Positions 11,671 through 22,546 of a stretch of DNA of 64,000 nucleotides are shown piece by piece; position 1 is the stretch's first letter, and each line of letters starts with the position of its first letter. The notes under the pieces were generated by a model. It saw nothing but the letters and a program-made list of their open reading frames with translations. It was not told where the DNA came from and did no database searches. The position numbers and the translations under genes were made by a program. This stretch comes from Madurella fahalii (Eukaryota; Ascomycota; Sordariomycetes; Sordariales), in assembly GCA_029876055.1 (NCBI GenBank), contig CM056876.1, positions 620,001 through 684,000 of the forward strand. Direction: 5' to 3'.

Positions 11671-12369
11671 CTCCCTCAGATTCAACCCGTTAGGAACTTG
11701 AATCTGGACTTCTCTCTTGCAGACTGGGTATCTGTATCAGTCCTAGCTGCTTGATGAATCTTTAGTGTAAGGGATAGTTAAGAGCTTTAGTTAACCCGTC
11801 TGCCATCATCTTAGCTGAAGGCGTGTATTCCACTTTGATTTTCTTGCTTGCTACTTCCTGGCGCAACTAGTGGTTATGAATATCTACGTGCCGTAGTCGG
11901 GTCTGGAGGGTAGCCACTTCAGCCGTGACAAGTCGTATAGTCTGCTGATTGTCACATTGAATCTTGATATGATGGTCGTCCAGTTTGACTGATAGTTCGG
12001 CCAGTAGTCGGCTTACGAAGAGAGACTCTTTGGCAGCTTGTGCCAAGGCTAGTAATTCGGCCTCTGCAGTGGATGTGGTGACGGTTTCTTACTTATTAGC
12101 CCTCCAATCTACAAGCCTACCAAACAACTTTATGGCGCACGTCTGAGAGCTCTTTCGATCAAGGCTGTTGTCGGCAAAGGAGGCATCGCTGGGAACAACA
12201 TAGTCGTCGCTACCCCCTAATTGTAAGGCCAGTTTACGCGTATAATGTAGGTAGTGGAGGACTTGGTCTGCGGCCTTGTAATGCTTAGGGCCAGGGTTGG
12301 TATTGAACCTAACTAGCCGTAACACTGTAAAAGCTATATCGGGCCTCGTGATCACAGCGGCGTATAGGA

Positions 12370-12606
12370 TGTCAAAAGGGTCAGGAAGCTGGGTCCTAGA
12401 TCTGCAAAACACGAACCCGGATCAGTGTGATCCGGATTAGTGCGACTCGGATAAGTGTGATCCGATCTCTCGGAGACCCGTCAACCCGGGTCTCCGTGGT
12501 CCAGGAAATTGGGAATAAGAAGGAAGTTCACCTCCATTAAACAAGGAAGAAAACAAGACATCCTAAAATTTAACTCCGAACGTTCAGAGGTGCTGTGCAT
12601 CCGACA
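12370..12606 (+). repeat. Solo LTR, Copia family B
   Basis: 237 bp starting TGTCAAAAGGGTCAGGAAGC and ending GCATCCGACA, with an exact 5-bp duplication TAGGA at 12365-12369 and 12607-12611. It interrupts the Copia A RNase H between GSI and LYAAV. A second copy is at 61448-61719. Start and end resemble family A LTRs, so the two families are related. Confidence 0.92.
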
Positions 12607-13335
12607 TAGGATAGATCCAGTCTTCCGCTGATAACTGGTAATTGACGAGTACTTTGCTTTACCATCGTACAGCAACAATTCGGCTGTAGCTATTGGGATC
12701 TTAGCCGTTGGGCTCGTCGTAGCCAGGTTGACAATCTTGTCAAGGTAAGCCGTTTACAATAGCCAGATCAAATTTTTAGATCGGTCCCTTATAACTTCGA
12801 TACCGAGGAACCATCGCAAGTCATCCCCGCCCGTAAGCTAGTACTTTTATTACAGCAGATTGATCAGTATCTAGGCAACGGCTGCCTGTTCTTTCTTATA
12901 GCTTAAGATAATATCGTCGACGTAGAAGAAAATCAGGATTCCGTCTTTGATTAGAATACAGGGCTCGTATAGGACAGCCTAGAACTCTAGGGTCGAGAGA
13001 GTCGTCTTGAGTTCTTTTTGCCAAAGTAGTGCTGACTTATGGAGGCCGTATAGGGCTTTTTTTAGCTATAGGACTTTACCAGAACTTTTATATCCGAGAG
13101 GCATCTATATATAGATAGTATCTTCTAGAGTAGTGTTGATAAAGACGTTGACTGCGTCTAACTGTTTTAATTCGAGGTCAAATCTGGCCATAATAGCCAT
13201 AACGATACGAAATGATCTAGCAGCGAGGGTAGCCGCATAGGTCTCCTGTACCGATAGTCTTTATTGGTCACCCCTAACAACCAGCCTTACTTTATATTTC
13301 TTGAAGGTTCCGTTTTGGTTGAACTTGTAAGTATA

Positions 13336-13855
13336 TGTCAAAAGAATCATGTGCCAAAGGATCAGGATCACAGGATCTAGTGCAGGAGTCAAACCCATGT
13401 ACTCTAGTCAGCTAAAGCAAGCTGGCAGCTGACTATGTGTTACGTGGCGGAGGCTAACACTGCTCAGCAGTGCCTAGGCCCATATCCTGTCAGGGATGAC
13501 GGCCTAGGGGTCATCGCATACGTCTATAAAGACCCCCCAGATTTGTCCTCAGAGGACCTTCATTCAATAAACCATCATTATATCTTACTTTGTCATAGAT
13601 CATGCCAGTGTTCATGAAGTGCCTACCTCAGCGTCAAGGCTGACGCCCTTGAGGTCACCAGTTACGGGATCACGACGGAAACCCCGTGACACTATACCAC
13701 TGAACAGACGTTATCCTATATGGATATCTCGTCTATAAAAGGAGCAAGCCCTCTAGCACAGATGGAGACACAGGGACAAGCAAGACAATCAAGATAACAT
13801 ACATAAAATCCTCAACTATCATTTCCCAAGATTCAGAGGTGCCGTGTTTCCGACA
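13336..13855 (+). repeat. Solo LTR, Copia family A, with a nested LTR
   Basis: Starts TGTCAAAAGAATCATG and ends GTTTCCGACA. Exact duplication GTATA at 13331-13335 and 13856-13860. A 254-bp LTR of another family is inserted at 13438-13691. Opposite in orientation to the Copia relic it lies in. Confidence 0.92.
13438..13691. repeat. Solo LTR, TGTTACG type
   Basis: 254 bp starting TGTTACGTGGCGG and ending CCCCGTGACA, with flanks CTATG (13433-13437) and CTATA (13692-13696), one mismatch. TATAAAG lies inside. It has much higher GC than its host and looks young. Ends resemble Ty3-type LTRs. Confidence 0.85.
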
Positions 13856-14552
13856 GTATATACCTACATACAACCCAAAACGTACTTGTCTTCCTTCTAC
13901 AGCTCTTGCCGGTCGATCTCGATCCAACAATCTATTACAGTATTCAGTCGTAGATAATCCTTTTCAACTTAGATAAATTGATCCTTAAATGAGTAGTCTT
14001 TGAGCTAGTGGTACCACCTTGGTAGTAGAGGTAAATCTTAGCTGTAGAGAGTCTGTAGCCCGTAAGGCCGTCTAGTAAGTCGTTGTACTATTACTTTTAT
14101 AACTACCTGACCATTATATATACCAGCCGGTGGCTATAACCGTCCTATTATAAAGGCAGCTATCTAGGGTTTGAAGGTTGTTTCCAATACAGCTTGATAA
14201 TCAGCTTGTTAGATCGAAGCTGCAAGTAATGCAGCCGGCAGCATCAAAGGAAGTATAGGACACGGCTCAAATCTTGAGGACGTATATAGAAATTGCACCT
14301 CTTCTTTAGCCTCTTCTTCAGCCACATCTTCAGCCGCTTCTTCGGTCACTTCTTCATCGGTATCTAGTATCAGCTATTCGATAACTTCTTCTTCTAGTGC
14401 CGTGGATCTTGGTACCTCTAGTTCGGGTAGTTGTATTGTTGCAAGGAGGTAGCTCAGTTCGTCGAGTTGGAGATGCAGGCAGTTGTCCTTTAGAGTTTGG
14501 ATATCCCCGTTGAAGACCTCCTCTTCGTTGAATATCACATCCTTTGTGCTGA

Positions 14553-14803
14553 TATAAAGGGGTTGTTCTAGGAACACGTTGAGGGAGATGGACCACGATA
14601 TCTTGATACCGAAAAGACCTGGACCAGCGGGCGATATCTTAGTGAACAGCCTCCTATCAATTACACAGAGACTGATCCTTGTGGATTAGAAGTGCCCTAC
14701 GTAAGAGAGTTCTCTCACAGGGTTCTTATCTATCCTGTATCGTGACATCATCCAGTATCATTCGGCGGGTCCTCCTGACCTTCGTCTGGAGACTCTCGTT
14801 ACA
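14553..14803 (-). repeat. Chromovirus 3' LTR
   Basis: 251 bp; on the minus strand it starts TGTAACGAGAG and ends CCTTTATA where the 5' LTR ends CTTTACA (CA to TA, RIP-like). Related LTRs: 21629-21878, 21983-22240, 24693-24950 and 62091-62348. Confidence 0.9.
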
Positions 14804-14821
14804 AATTATCCTCCCCTCTGT
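14804..14821 (-). other. Chromovirus polypurine tract
   Basis: On the minus strand CAGAGGGGAGGATAATT lies directly before the 3' LTR, where plus-strand DNA synthesis is primed. The core CAGAGGGGAGGATA is identical to the tract of the TRIM element at 22547-23131. Confidence 0.85.
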
Positions 14822-15286
14822 AGAACCTATCCTCAGATTCCTTACTACTGAGGATCGTCTATACTTAGGGGGTAAGACTTGGGATGATATCGGGTAGATA
14901 TCAGGTGTATATCGAGTGCTATTCGTAGTCGCGTGAATAGATAAATGTCGAACCGGTAGACCTCACAGTCCATCCGCTCCAACGAGCTGTATAGTAGGAA
15001 AGGAGAAACGATGGTTTGGGGTGAGGAGTGAGTCGTCTTATAGTCAGGAGGTTTTCGGGAAAAGTTCGGCCGGTTGTCGGGCCGTAGTAGGATTCGCGGC
15101 TCCGAGGTCCCACTTTCCCGGTTCGGGTCTGAGATCCGAATTATAGCCGAATCGTCCGGATTTCTATCTAAACTTATGTATTATCCTCGTAACTTCAAAA
15201 CGTATAAAGATTATACGACTGCTCAATCGTAAGGCTTATATATAGTTGCAAATTTACAGACGTATATTAGCCGTTTCTCCTCGGAT

Positions 15287-15527
15287 ATAAATACCCCTCT
15301 CCTCTCCTACCTTTTCTAAAACTTTTCTTTCTTCAGGCTCTCTTCTATACGTTATTTCGCTCGCTTTTTGCTTTACTCCTATACGTAGCTCGCTGCCCGT
15401 CCTCGTCTCTCTCTCCCTCTCTCTCTCTCTTCCTCTCTCTCTCTCTCTCTCTTCTCGTTATCGCTTCGGCTACTTTTCTGTCGCGATAGACGCTTTCGTA
15501 GTCTCTACTGCCGAGGTCACGCTGTAT
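15287..15527 (+). promoter_or_regulatory. Candidate promoter of the antisense gene in the chromovirus
   Basis: A TATA-like ATATAAATA near 15294 is followed by a strongly pyrimidine-rich region and a CT microsatellite (15406-15453), then the ATG at 15528. Pyrimidine-rich leaders are common before fungal start codons. Inferred from position and composition only. Confidence 0.45.
15406..15453. repeat. CT/AG microsatellite
   Basis: Almost pure CT dinucleotide run with single C or T interruptions, in the leader of the antisense frame. Confidence 0.85.
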
Positions 15528-16027
15528 ATGAAATGCATTCGTTCGGCATTTAAAAACACCAACCTTCGCTCCGGTAAGGTCCTTACGATTGGCTGTTCTT
15601 TCGAGCAGTCGACCTCCTCGCGTTATTCCTATTATAATATAAAGAAAGAGTTATATATACCGGTAAGTTATATATATTTTCGGTAGATTAGTAGGGGATT
15701 TGCTAACGATTATAGGCTGCTACCGGAATAGTTAGCGACTCCGTCGACCTTATAATCCTTATCGACGTAGTTTATACTATCGTCGATTATCGTATAGAGG
15801 ACGCCGAGAGCGAGCTCGACAAAGAGGGTAATCGCCTTCAAGTTTCTACACTGTCTCGCTGCAGCTATAAGAAGATCGCTGCTACTACTAAAGATCTGAT
15901 CGGGGCTTTCGACGCTGCCGAGACTGCTTATCGCCGCCAATTTGGTATTTCCGGTACTACTAAGCCGTCTTCTATAAATACATTTATCTTGCTTATCTTT
16001 ATATACAAATCGCTAATATTTCGATAG
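15528..16027 (+). CDS. Antisense spliced reading frame inside the chromovirus (unknown protein)
   Basis: Exons 15528-15662 and 15716-16027 encode 148 residues. The 53-nt intron has textbook signals (GTAAGT, TGCTAACG, TATAG) and keeps phase 0. It lies on the strand opposite to gag-pol, between the chromodomain and the 3' LTR. The flanking pol is full of stops, yet both exons are open and richer in GC. The product starts MKCIRSAFKNTNLRSGKVL, has a charged middle (YRIEDAESELDKEGN) and ends in a hydrophobic segment (INTFILLIFIY) that could be a membrane anchor, or could be read-in past a lost third exon: a further plus-strand stretch at about 16180-16388 (including SGIKRRFLKKVKEEIATNVEDIEA) looks coding but contains TAG codons. 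I recognise no family. Antisense genes in this position are known in some plant Gypsy elements. It may also be chance. Confidence 0.45.
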
Positions 16028-16539
16028 CAAGCTTATATAGTATATTACTCTATAGTCGCGCTATATAGCTAACTCCGCCTATAGTAGTCGTCCTGCCCTA
16101 GCCGGAACTACAGCTATAATATTGAAGTTAGTCTCAGTTACTATATTCCTACTAAATTATCACTAACTTTTTATAATACGAGTCTGAGGTATATACCTAG
16201 GAGGTACGGTCTATCGCTTGTCTGTTGCTTAGTAACATTGGTTTTGTAAGTTAGTCGGGTATTAAACGCCGTTTTCTCAAGAAGGTTAAAGAGGAGATCG
16301 CTACTAACGTAGAGGATATAGAGGCCTAGTAGGTTTGGATAGAGGTAGCTCCTAACTTGGAGCTGGTACCGACCTCAATTTTCTAAGGTTTATATTGTTT
16401 TTAAGGGGTTTTTCTAGGGTATTTCGGTTGGAGTTGGCGTCTAGTATACCCCGGGACATGGCTTTATATAAGTAGACATTAATTAATATCTTATTGTCTA
16501 TACTTTCGCTGGTTTTTATATACTTTTTGGAATTATAAT

Positions 16540-19500
16540 ACCAGCTTAGATATATTTGTTATATCCTCCTCTAACACCTACTGATTATACTCCGAGGGCC
16601 AGCCTACCCACTTGACTAAAAAGAAGGTTTTACTCTAGAATTTTCTCTCATCTCGAATCTCTTTAACTTCCTACTCTCCGTCGTCCTTAAGGTCTAGCAT
16701 CGGTATTACAAACGAATCGTCTCCTTTTCAACTATACTACAGTTCTAACATTGATATAGGAAATATATCATATAAATGATCGTACTTATCTAGGAGTACT
16801 AGACGATAAGCCAGCGATCCAACTCGGTTTAGAATACGAAATATACCGATGAACTTAGATACCAATTTCCTCGGTAACTTGAATCTCAAATTCCGGGTTG
16901 ATAACAATACTAAACTTCTATTCTTAAACTCCTTTTTTATATACTTCTCGTTGTAATATCATTTCTAGACTGCTATAACTTCAGTCTAATTTTATTCTAA
17001 CTATTTTCTTAACTTAATAAGTTTTTCAATTCTTTCAATTACACTAGGTATCCTCCTCTTTTATATATCGCCTTCGATATAGCGGGAAATCGGAGGTTGA
17101 TAACCTATTAGTACTTTAAAGAGACTTATCTTGATTATAGAATTGACAGTACTATTAATAATAAATTCTACTTCTAGGAGGAGATTTGCCTAGGTAATTT
17201 GATTTTAGTATATAAAGTAATTAAGGTATTAAATAAGTGTTTAATTTACTCGCTCTGTTTACCCGTCGGTTTATAGGTAAAAAGCGGTTGAAAGCTGCTT
17301 ATATACCTTTTGCAGGTAATACAAATCGCTCTAAAACTGTAATATAAAAACAGAATCTCGATTACTAACGTAACTATCAATAGGGCTATATTTGAGTTCA
17401 ATCTCTTTATAAACAAGCTCTACCAATTCTTAGCTAGTAATGGTAGTAGATACTAGGAAGAATCGGTTTATCTTCGTATACCGATCGACAACCACTAGAA
17501 TTACATCCTTCTTGGAGCTATCAGGACTCTTTACTACAGGAAAACCTATAATAAAGTCTATAGTAATTTCGCTCTAAGGTCGTATAGGAATCGGCAACAA
17601 TTCGAGCGATCTATATAGCTTATACTATCTTATCTTATTGTCTTAGCAGGTATAGCAGGTTCTACAATAGTCTTTAATATCTTTAGTTATACTATACTAG
17701 AAGTATTTTCTTTATAACAGTTCGAGAGTCTTTTCGACACCAAAATAACCTACCAACGGATCGTTATAAAAAAGCTGGAGTAACTCCTATTTAACAGCTT
17801 GCTCTACCAAGACGAATAATCGTCCTTAATACAGCAATTCTTATTTGCATCTAAGTGTCTATTCGGACGAAACTCTCTAGTTTCGGGCTAGACTTACCAG
17901 CCTTTCCTTGATTTTCAGAGTTACCGGATCTATAGCTTATAGCTCTAGGATCAATTCTCTTATAGATTTCAACGGTTCTGCAGTATAAACCGCTTCCAGT
18001 CGAACGTACTCTCTCGTACATTAATAAGTAACAATCTGTTCCCGTCTAAGCCAATCGGCTTCTTAGTAATCCTAAGGTCCTAGTAGGTAAATACTTAGCG
18101 ATCCTACAGTAACTTCTGAAGGACAACCTATTATTTCAGGTTTCCAACTAACTAGTTTACCAGGGTCCTATATACTAGTATCTTCGCCATTCTCTAGTAC
18201 ATAGTAGGCTCTCTTAACCCCTTCTATAGTCGTCTTTCCGACCTGGATACTAGCTAATTTACCAGGGTTTCTTATACGAGCTAATTTACTCTCTTCTATA
18301 TAATAGGCAATCTTATTTCTTTTTACGATTAGCTTTCTAATCCGGTTTGCCCAAGCAATTTTACTCTCAAAAGTAGGCATCCACTCAAGTCTATTAGGAT
18401 ATTCTTTGTCCTCGTAATCTAGTCTTCTCGAGGGGCCATTAACCGGATTTCGCTTCCTAGGCTGATGCTTAATAGTGAAATCAAATCCTACCAGATATAT
18501 ATACTATCTAGCCTATCGGCCGTTCAATCGGTTTTACTTTATAAACCTTTATAGGTTATTATAATCCAAAAACACAGTAACTTTATAATAACTCTCTTCA
18601 ATATAGTATCGCCAATACTTGAAGGCTTTTACAATAGCTATCACCCCCTTATTAGGAGTTCTATAGTCCTAGGCTAGTCTAGAAAACTTCGCCGACCAGA
18701 ATATAACGGGACGTTTTCGGCCCCCTTTCGGGACCTGCGACAGGACAGCTCCTATTATAAAGTCAGAGGCGTCTGTCTTAATGATAACAGGGAGTTCGGG
18801 GTCAAAATAATACAAAACTGACGTATCTTAAAATACTCTCTTGAGCCGTACGAATGCCATACGCTCTTCGGCCTCTAACCGGAGGGTTCCCGGTTTTCGT
18901 CTATTCTATAACCCCTTTAGCAAATTACTTAACGGTAATACAATCTCCGAATAACCTCGAATAAATCAACAGTAAAAATTGCAAAATCCTAAGAAAACTT
19001 AGATATCTCGATAGGATTGTAGTTCAGGCCAATCTTAGATAGTCTGAATTCGTGCCGAATCTATGCCGACACTGGGCTTGCAGTATAACTGCACTTGTCT
19101 CAGGCGTTCCAGGACTCGTCGGAGGTGAGTCATATAGGTTTCCCAGTCTAGGGAGAAAATTAAAATGTTATCTAAATAATATATATAACAATCGTCCAGT
19201 AGCCTGCTTAAAGCAGTCTGAATATAACTTTAAAAGGTCGTAAGAGCATTTATCAGGCTAAAAGGTATAATAAGATACTTAAACAGACCGTATCGGGTAC
19301 GGAAAGCCGTCTTCTATTCGTCTCCTTCTCGGATACAAATCCGGTAGTATACCTCTTTCAGGTCCAACTTCGTGAAATACTTTGCTCTAAATACTCAGTC
19401 CAAGAGTTCTGAGATCAACGGTAAAGGGTACCGATTCTTAACTGTTATCCGGTTGAGTCCGCGGTAATCTATATATAAGTATAGAGTACTATCTTTCTTT

Positions 19501-21170
19501 AGGACAAATAAAACAGGACTTGCAGCTGAACTCTAGGATAGGCGAATACAGCCTTTTACCAGGTTTTCGCATAGATATTCCTCCAAAATCGAAAGTTTAT
19601 ATCGTAATAGAGGGTAAAGAGGTCCAATAGGAGGAATAGTATTGGAAAGTAGATCAATAGTATAATCAGTACTTTTAAAAGAAGGTAGAATATCTATATT
19701 GCTAGAGTTTATAATATCCGTAAAGTCTGAGATTTCAGGAGGGATATTTTTAGGTTTTCGGGAGGTATTCTCTTCTTCTTCCTCCGGAAAAAGCGCCTCC
19801 GGTATGTCTGGGTACTACATCAAAGAGTAAATACAAGCTTCTCCTCGATATATTTTTAAGAATTTCTTCGGGTTTTCAATCCAAATATATTCCGATTCCA
19901 TTATAAACTACTATAAATTCCCTTCTGGATATAACAAGATCTTATAGGATATTAAACTTAGTATCCTAAGAAGAATAGGGGAATCGTTTATAATAAAGGA
20001 TAATTGATAGCGGTATAAGAAATATATATTCTTTTAGTAATTCCTTAGCAGTCTATTAGTTCTAAAGGAACTTTATAAATACTAAATGTTTTAACGATAT
20101 AATAGTCTATAAATCGAATACAGGGTAATTGTATCCCGATCTATCGGAGTTTCCTCTGCTTTACGAACTCCAGACTAATAATATTAATCTCTACTCTAGT
20201 ATCGAGATCGACTATAATAGATTGAGGGGTATAGTTCAATAAGGTTATAGAAGTGTATATTCGTTCTTTAATTGGAACCCCTAGTACATCGTCTTCACCG
20301 ACGTGATCGGGGTTTACATCTACCGGTATCTACTGTTTCCCTGCCGATTTAGGCGCGATCCCCTACCTCGGCAACTGGGGTACCTAGTAGCTTTGTTCAC
20401 TGATACTCCTTTTTATAGGCAGTTGTTAGTGAAATAGATATTACTACTATAAACAAAACAAGTTAAAGGGTTTCCCTAACTATCTATAGGGTTCAGCTAA
20501 TTGAAATAAGAAGGGTTAACGTAGGGTAGTCGTTAGGTTTCGTATATAGCGTCGTTGACTATATATTTCGTTGGTAATAATAAGATAATAATGCTCTTCG
20601 AGGATAAAATAACGATTTGTAGGTTAGGGAAGAACGTGATGAAGGAGAAGAGTAAGAAGGATATTGGGATGAATACTTAGGGGCTTTCTGAGGTTTTCGG
20701 TACTGGAAACTATACTAAACTTAGGTAGTAAGTTTAACTATCTCTTCCCGAGTCTCTAGCTTGTTATAGACATATAAGTCGATATAGTTACTAATTATAG
20801 ATAAAAGCTTCGTATAAATGGTAAGAGTATAAGCCTTTTCGTCCTACTTCGGGAATTAGGCCTTAAGGGATTCCAAGTACTAATAAAAGTCTAAAGGAGA
20901 CTAGTTTTCTTATTATTTAGTATTATTAAGCTACTTTATAATAGTAGATTCTTGATCTATAAGATCTTGAATACAGTTTAATGTCCAATCTTCAAACATT
21001 TTCCAGTCGTTTTCAGCCTCTTATCGTATATCTATCGGAAGATTATTGCAATAACTATACTATCGATTGCAAGGACGTTTTTCTATTTAATCTAAGGCGA
21101 AAAGGATCCGGTTTATACCTGTTTTAAACCGTTTCGGGTCTCCTATAAATGCTCGCTATAGATCTTAGAG
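16540..21170 (-). pseudogene. Chromovirus pol (RT, RNase H, integrase, chromodomain), RIP-damaged
   Basis: Minus-strand motifs appear in Ty3/Gypsy order. Reverse transcriptase includes YIDYRGLNRITVKNRYPLP (about 19430-19480) and the active site YLDN at 19167-19178, where YLDD is required (GAC to AAC). RNase H shows KTDASDFIIGAVLSQ (about 18740-18785). Integrase shows HRLVGYFG, VVVDRYTK (about 17476-17499) and TDGQTERVN. After integrase, a chromodomain with FLVKWVGWPSEYNQ is readable at about 16570-16690. Stops, mostly TAG and TAA, break every domain. The chromodomain places the element among chromoviruses, whose integrases are steered to marked chromatin. No intact protease is visible. Confidence 0.88.
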
Positions 21171-21600
21171 CTATTCCAAACGGCGTCGATAGGTGGTATT
21201 ATCAGGGAACTGAATCAGATGCTTCACCTTGATCGCCTTTCGGTCCTCATTATGGTCACTAGAACCTGCTGAAGAAGAACGATATCGCCTACGTTTCGGT
21301 GAGGATTCGCCTGGTAAGATGCCTAGCTTCCGAAGCAAACCCTCTTCTTGTTCTCGCAGTTGTTTCAGCGCTTCCAGTTGCTGTATCCGAAGACAGATTG
21401 ATTCCAACAGGTTATCATAGTAAGGAGCTTGACGCGGAACCCGGGAGTCTGAAAGGGTATACGAAGATATGCGAGGTCGAAATCCTGGTGATTCCGACCG
21501 ATGAAGGCGTATAGAATTTGTAGGTGATTGGGGGGTGTTTTCCCCTGGACTCGACTCTACTCCCAGCTCACGGGAGGTACTCATCGTAGGTGCCATCTCG
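21171..21600 (-). pseudogene. Chromovirus gag, 5' part
   Basis: An open stretch beginning near MAPTMSTSRELGVESSPGEN and running through a coiled-coil-like segment (LRIQQLEALKQLREQEEGLLRK) to SSPKRRRYRSSSAGSSDHNE and VKHLIQFPDNTTYRRRLE, where a stop follows. The same protein is coded at 22264-23340 (plus) and 61720-62085 (minus). Position right after the 5' LTR and the primer-binding site indicates gag. Further gag sequence continues with stops below 21171. Confidence 0.75.
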
Positions 21601-21610
21601 GCCAACGGTA

Positions 21611-21628
21611 GAACAGAAGGATCAGAAT
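21611..21628 (-). other. Chromovirus primer-binding site (self-priming type)
   Basis: Next to the 5' LTR the minus strand reads ATT then CTGATCCTTCTGTTC. CTGATCCTT is the exact complement of AAGGATCAG inside the same LTR, part of a hairpin (CTGATCC-GCAA-GGATCAG). This is the arrangement of Tf1/sushi elements that prime from their own RNA 5' end; I recognise no tRNA 3' end. Confidence 0.6.
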
Positions 21629-21878
21629 TGTAAAGGGGTTGTTCTGGGAACACGTTGAGGGAGATGGACCACGATATCTTGATACCGAAAAGACCTGGAC
21701 CAGCGGGCGATATCTTGGTGAACAGCCTCCTATCAATTACATAGAGACTGATCCTTGCGGATCAGAAGTGCCCTGCGTGAGAGAGTTCCCTCACGGGTTC
21801 TTATCTATCCTGTATCGTGACATCATCCAGCATCATTCGGCGGATCCTCCTGACCTTCGTCTGGAGACTCTCATTACA
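21629..21878 (-). repeat. Chromovirus 5' LTR
   Basis: 250 bp; minus strand starts TGTAATGAGAG and ends CCCCTTTACA. Contains the self-priming hairpin and a weak TATA-like GATAAGAA upstream of it. Confidence 0.9.
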
Positions 21879-21883
21879 GCTGA

Positions 21884-21982
21884 TCACCTTGTTGGTTACC
21901 GGGTTCCAGATCCTATAGATATTTAAAGAGCTATATCCGATATGGTAACCGATCTAGGCTCTTGGTTCCAGCTTTGGGTTCC
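21884..21982 (-). pseudogene. Copia pol fragment upstream of the chromovirus
   Basis: Minus-strand reading ending IYRIWNPVTNKV joins STKDVIFNE at 14547 across the GCTGA duplication, matching the Copia pattern YRIWxPxTxKVxxSRDVxFDE. It proves that the chromovirus landed inside this Copia gene. Confidence 0.85.
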
Positions 21983-22263
21983 TATAACGAGAGCCCTCTG
22001 GGCCAGACTAGGGGAACCGGCCGAATGACGGTGGATGATGTCACTGTACTAGGGTAGATAAGAACCCCGTGGGAAACCCTCTCACGCGGGAAACTTCTGA
22101 TCCGTAAGGATCAGTCTCTGTATAGTCAATGACAATAGGAGGCTGTTTATAAAGCTATCGTCTACTGATCAAACCCTTTTCGGTACTGAGATATTGTAGT
22201 CCATCTCCCTCAACGTATTCCCAGAACAATCCCCTTTACAATTCTGATCCTTCTGTTCTACCG

Positions 22264-22541
22264 TTGGCCGAGATAGCACCTACGATAAGTACCTCCCGTA
22301 AGCTGGGAGCAGAGTTGAGTCTAGGGGAAAATACCTCCCAATCACCTACAAATCCTATACGCCTTCATCGGTCGGAATTACCAGGATTTCGACCTCGTAT
22401 ATCTTCGTATACCCTTTCAGACTCCTGGGTTCCGTATCAAGCTCCTTACTATAATAACCTATTGGAATCAACCCATCTTCGGATACAGTAACTGGAAGCA
22501 CTAAAATAACTACAAGAACAAGAAAAGGGTTTACTTCGGAA
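22264..22541 (+). pseudogene. Chromovirus gag fragment, interrupted by the TRIM element
   Basis: Starts MAEIAPTISTSRKLGAELS and matches the gag at 21171-21600 closely. A frame break follows LESTHLRIQ and the TRIM element begins at 22547. The remainder is found at 23137-23340. Confidence 0.8.
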
Positions 22542-22546
22542 GCTAG

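Larger units (their letters stand above)
11690..14547 (-). pseudogene. Copia pol (reverse transcriptase and RNase H), inactivated
   Basis: From high to low coordinate the minus strand shows the linker ending ISTKDVIFNEEEVFNGD (about 14500-14550), then KKALYGLHKSALLWQKEL (about 13030-13080), then the catalytic box ILIFFYVDDI (YVDD at 12913-12924), then SITSYQRKTGSIL, cut by a solo LTR at 12370-12606, and LYAAVITRPDIAF with the RNase H part DASFADNSLDRKSSQTCAIKL (12090-12360). Numerous TAG/TAA codons interrupt the frame. All signature motifs of Ty1/Copia are in the expected order, so the family call is firm although the gene is dead. Confidence 0.85.
14553..21878 (-). mobile_element. Full-length Ty3/Gypsy chromovirus (self-priming type)
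   Basis: A 7326-bp element on the minus strand between exact 5-bp duplications GCTGA at 14548-14552 and 21879-21883. LTRs are 21629-21878 (5') and 14553-14803 (3'). The order is 5' LTR, spacer ATT, primer-binding site, gag, pol with reverse transcriptase, RNase H, integrase and chromodomain, then a 1.7-kb 3' region carrying an antisense gene, then a polypurine tract and the 3' LTR. The coding part is AT-rich and riddled with stops (RIP), so it cannot move by itself. It sits in the Copia A pol gene. Confidence 0.92.
11405..21982 (-). mobile_element. Ty1/Copia retrotransposon relic (family A), heavily invaded
   Basis: A Copia element on the minus strand whose 3' LTR is 11405-11670. A polypurine tract (CTGAGGGAG on the minus strand, 11671-11679) adjoins it. 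The pol gene runs up to 14547, is cut by the chromovirus 14553-21878, and resumes at 21884-21982 with sequence whose last residues (VTNKV) join in frame to STKDVIFNE across the insertion. The 5' part is missing because a second chromovirus copy begins at 21983. Inside pol are solo LTRs at 12370-12606 and 13336-13855. Confidence 0.85.
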
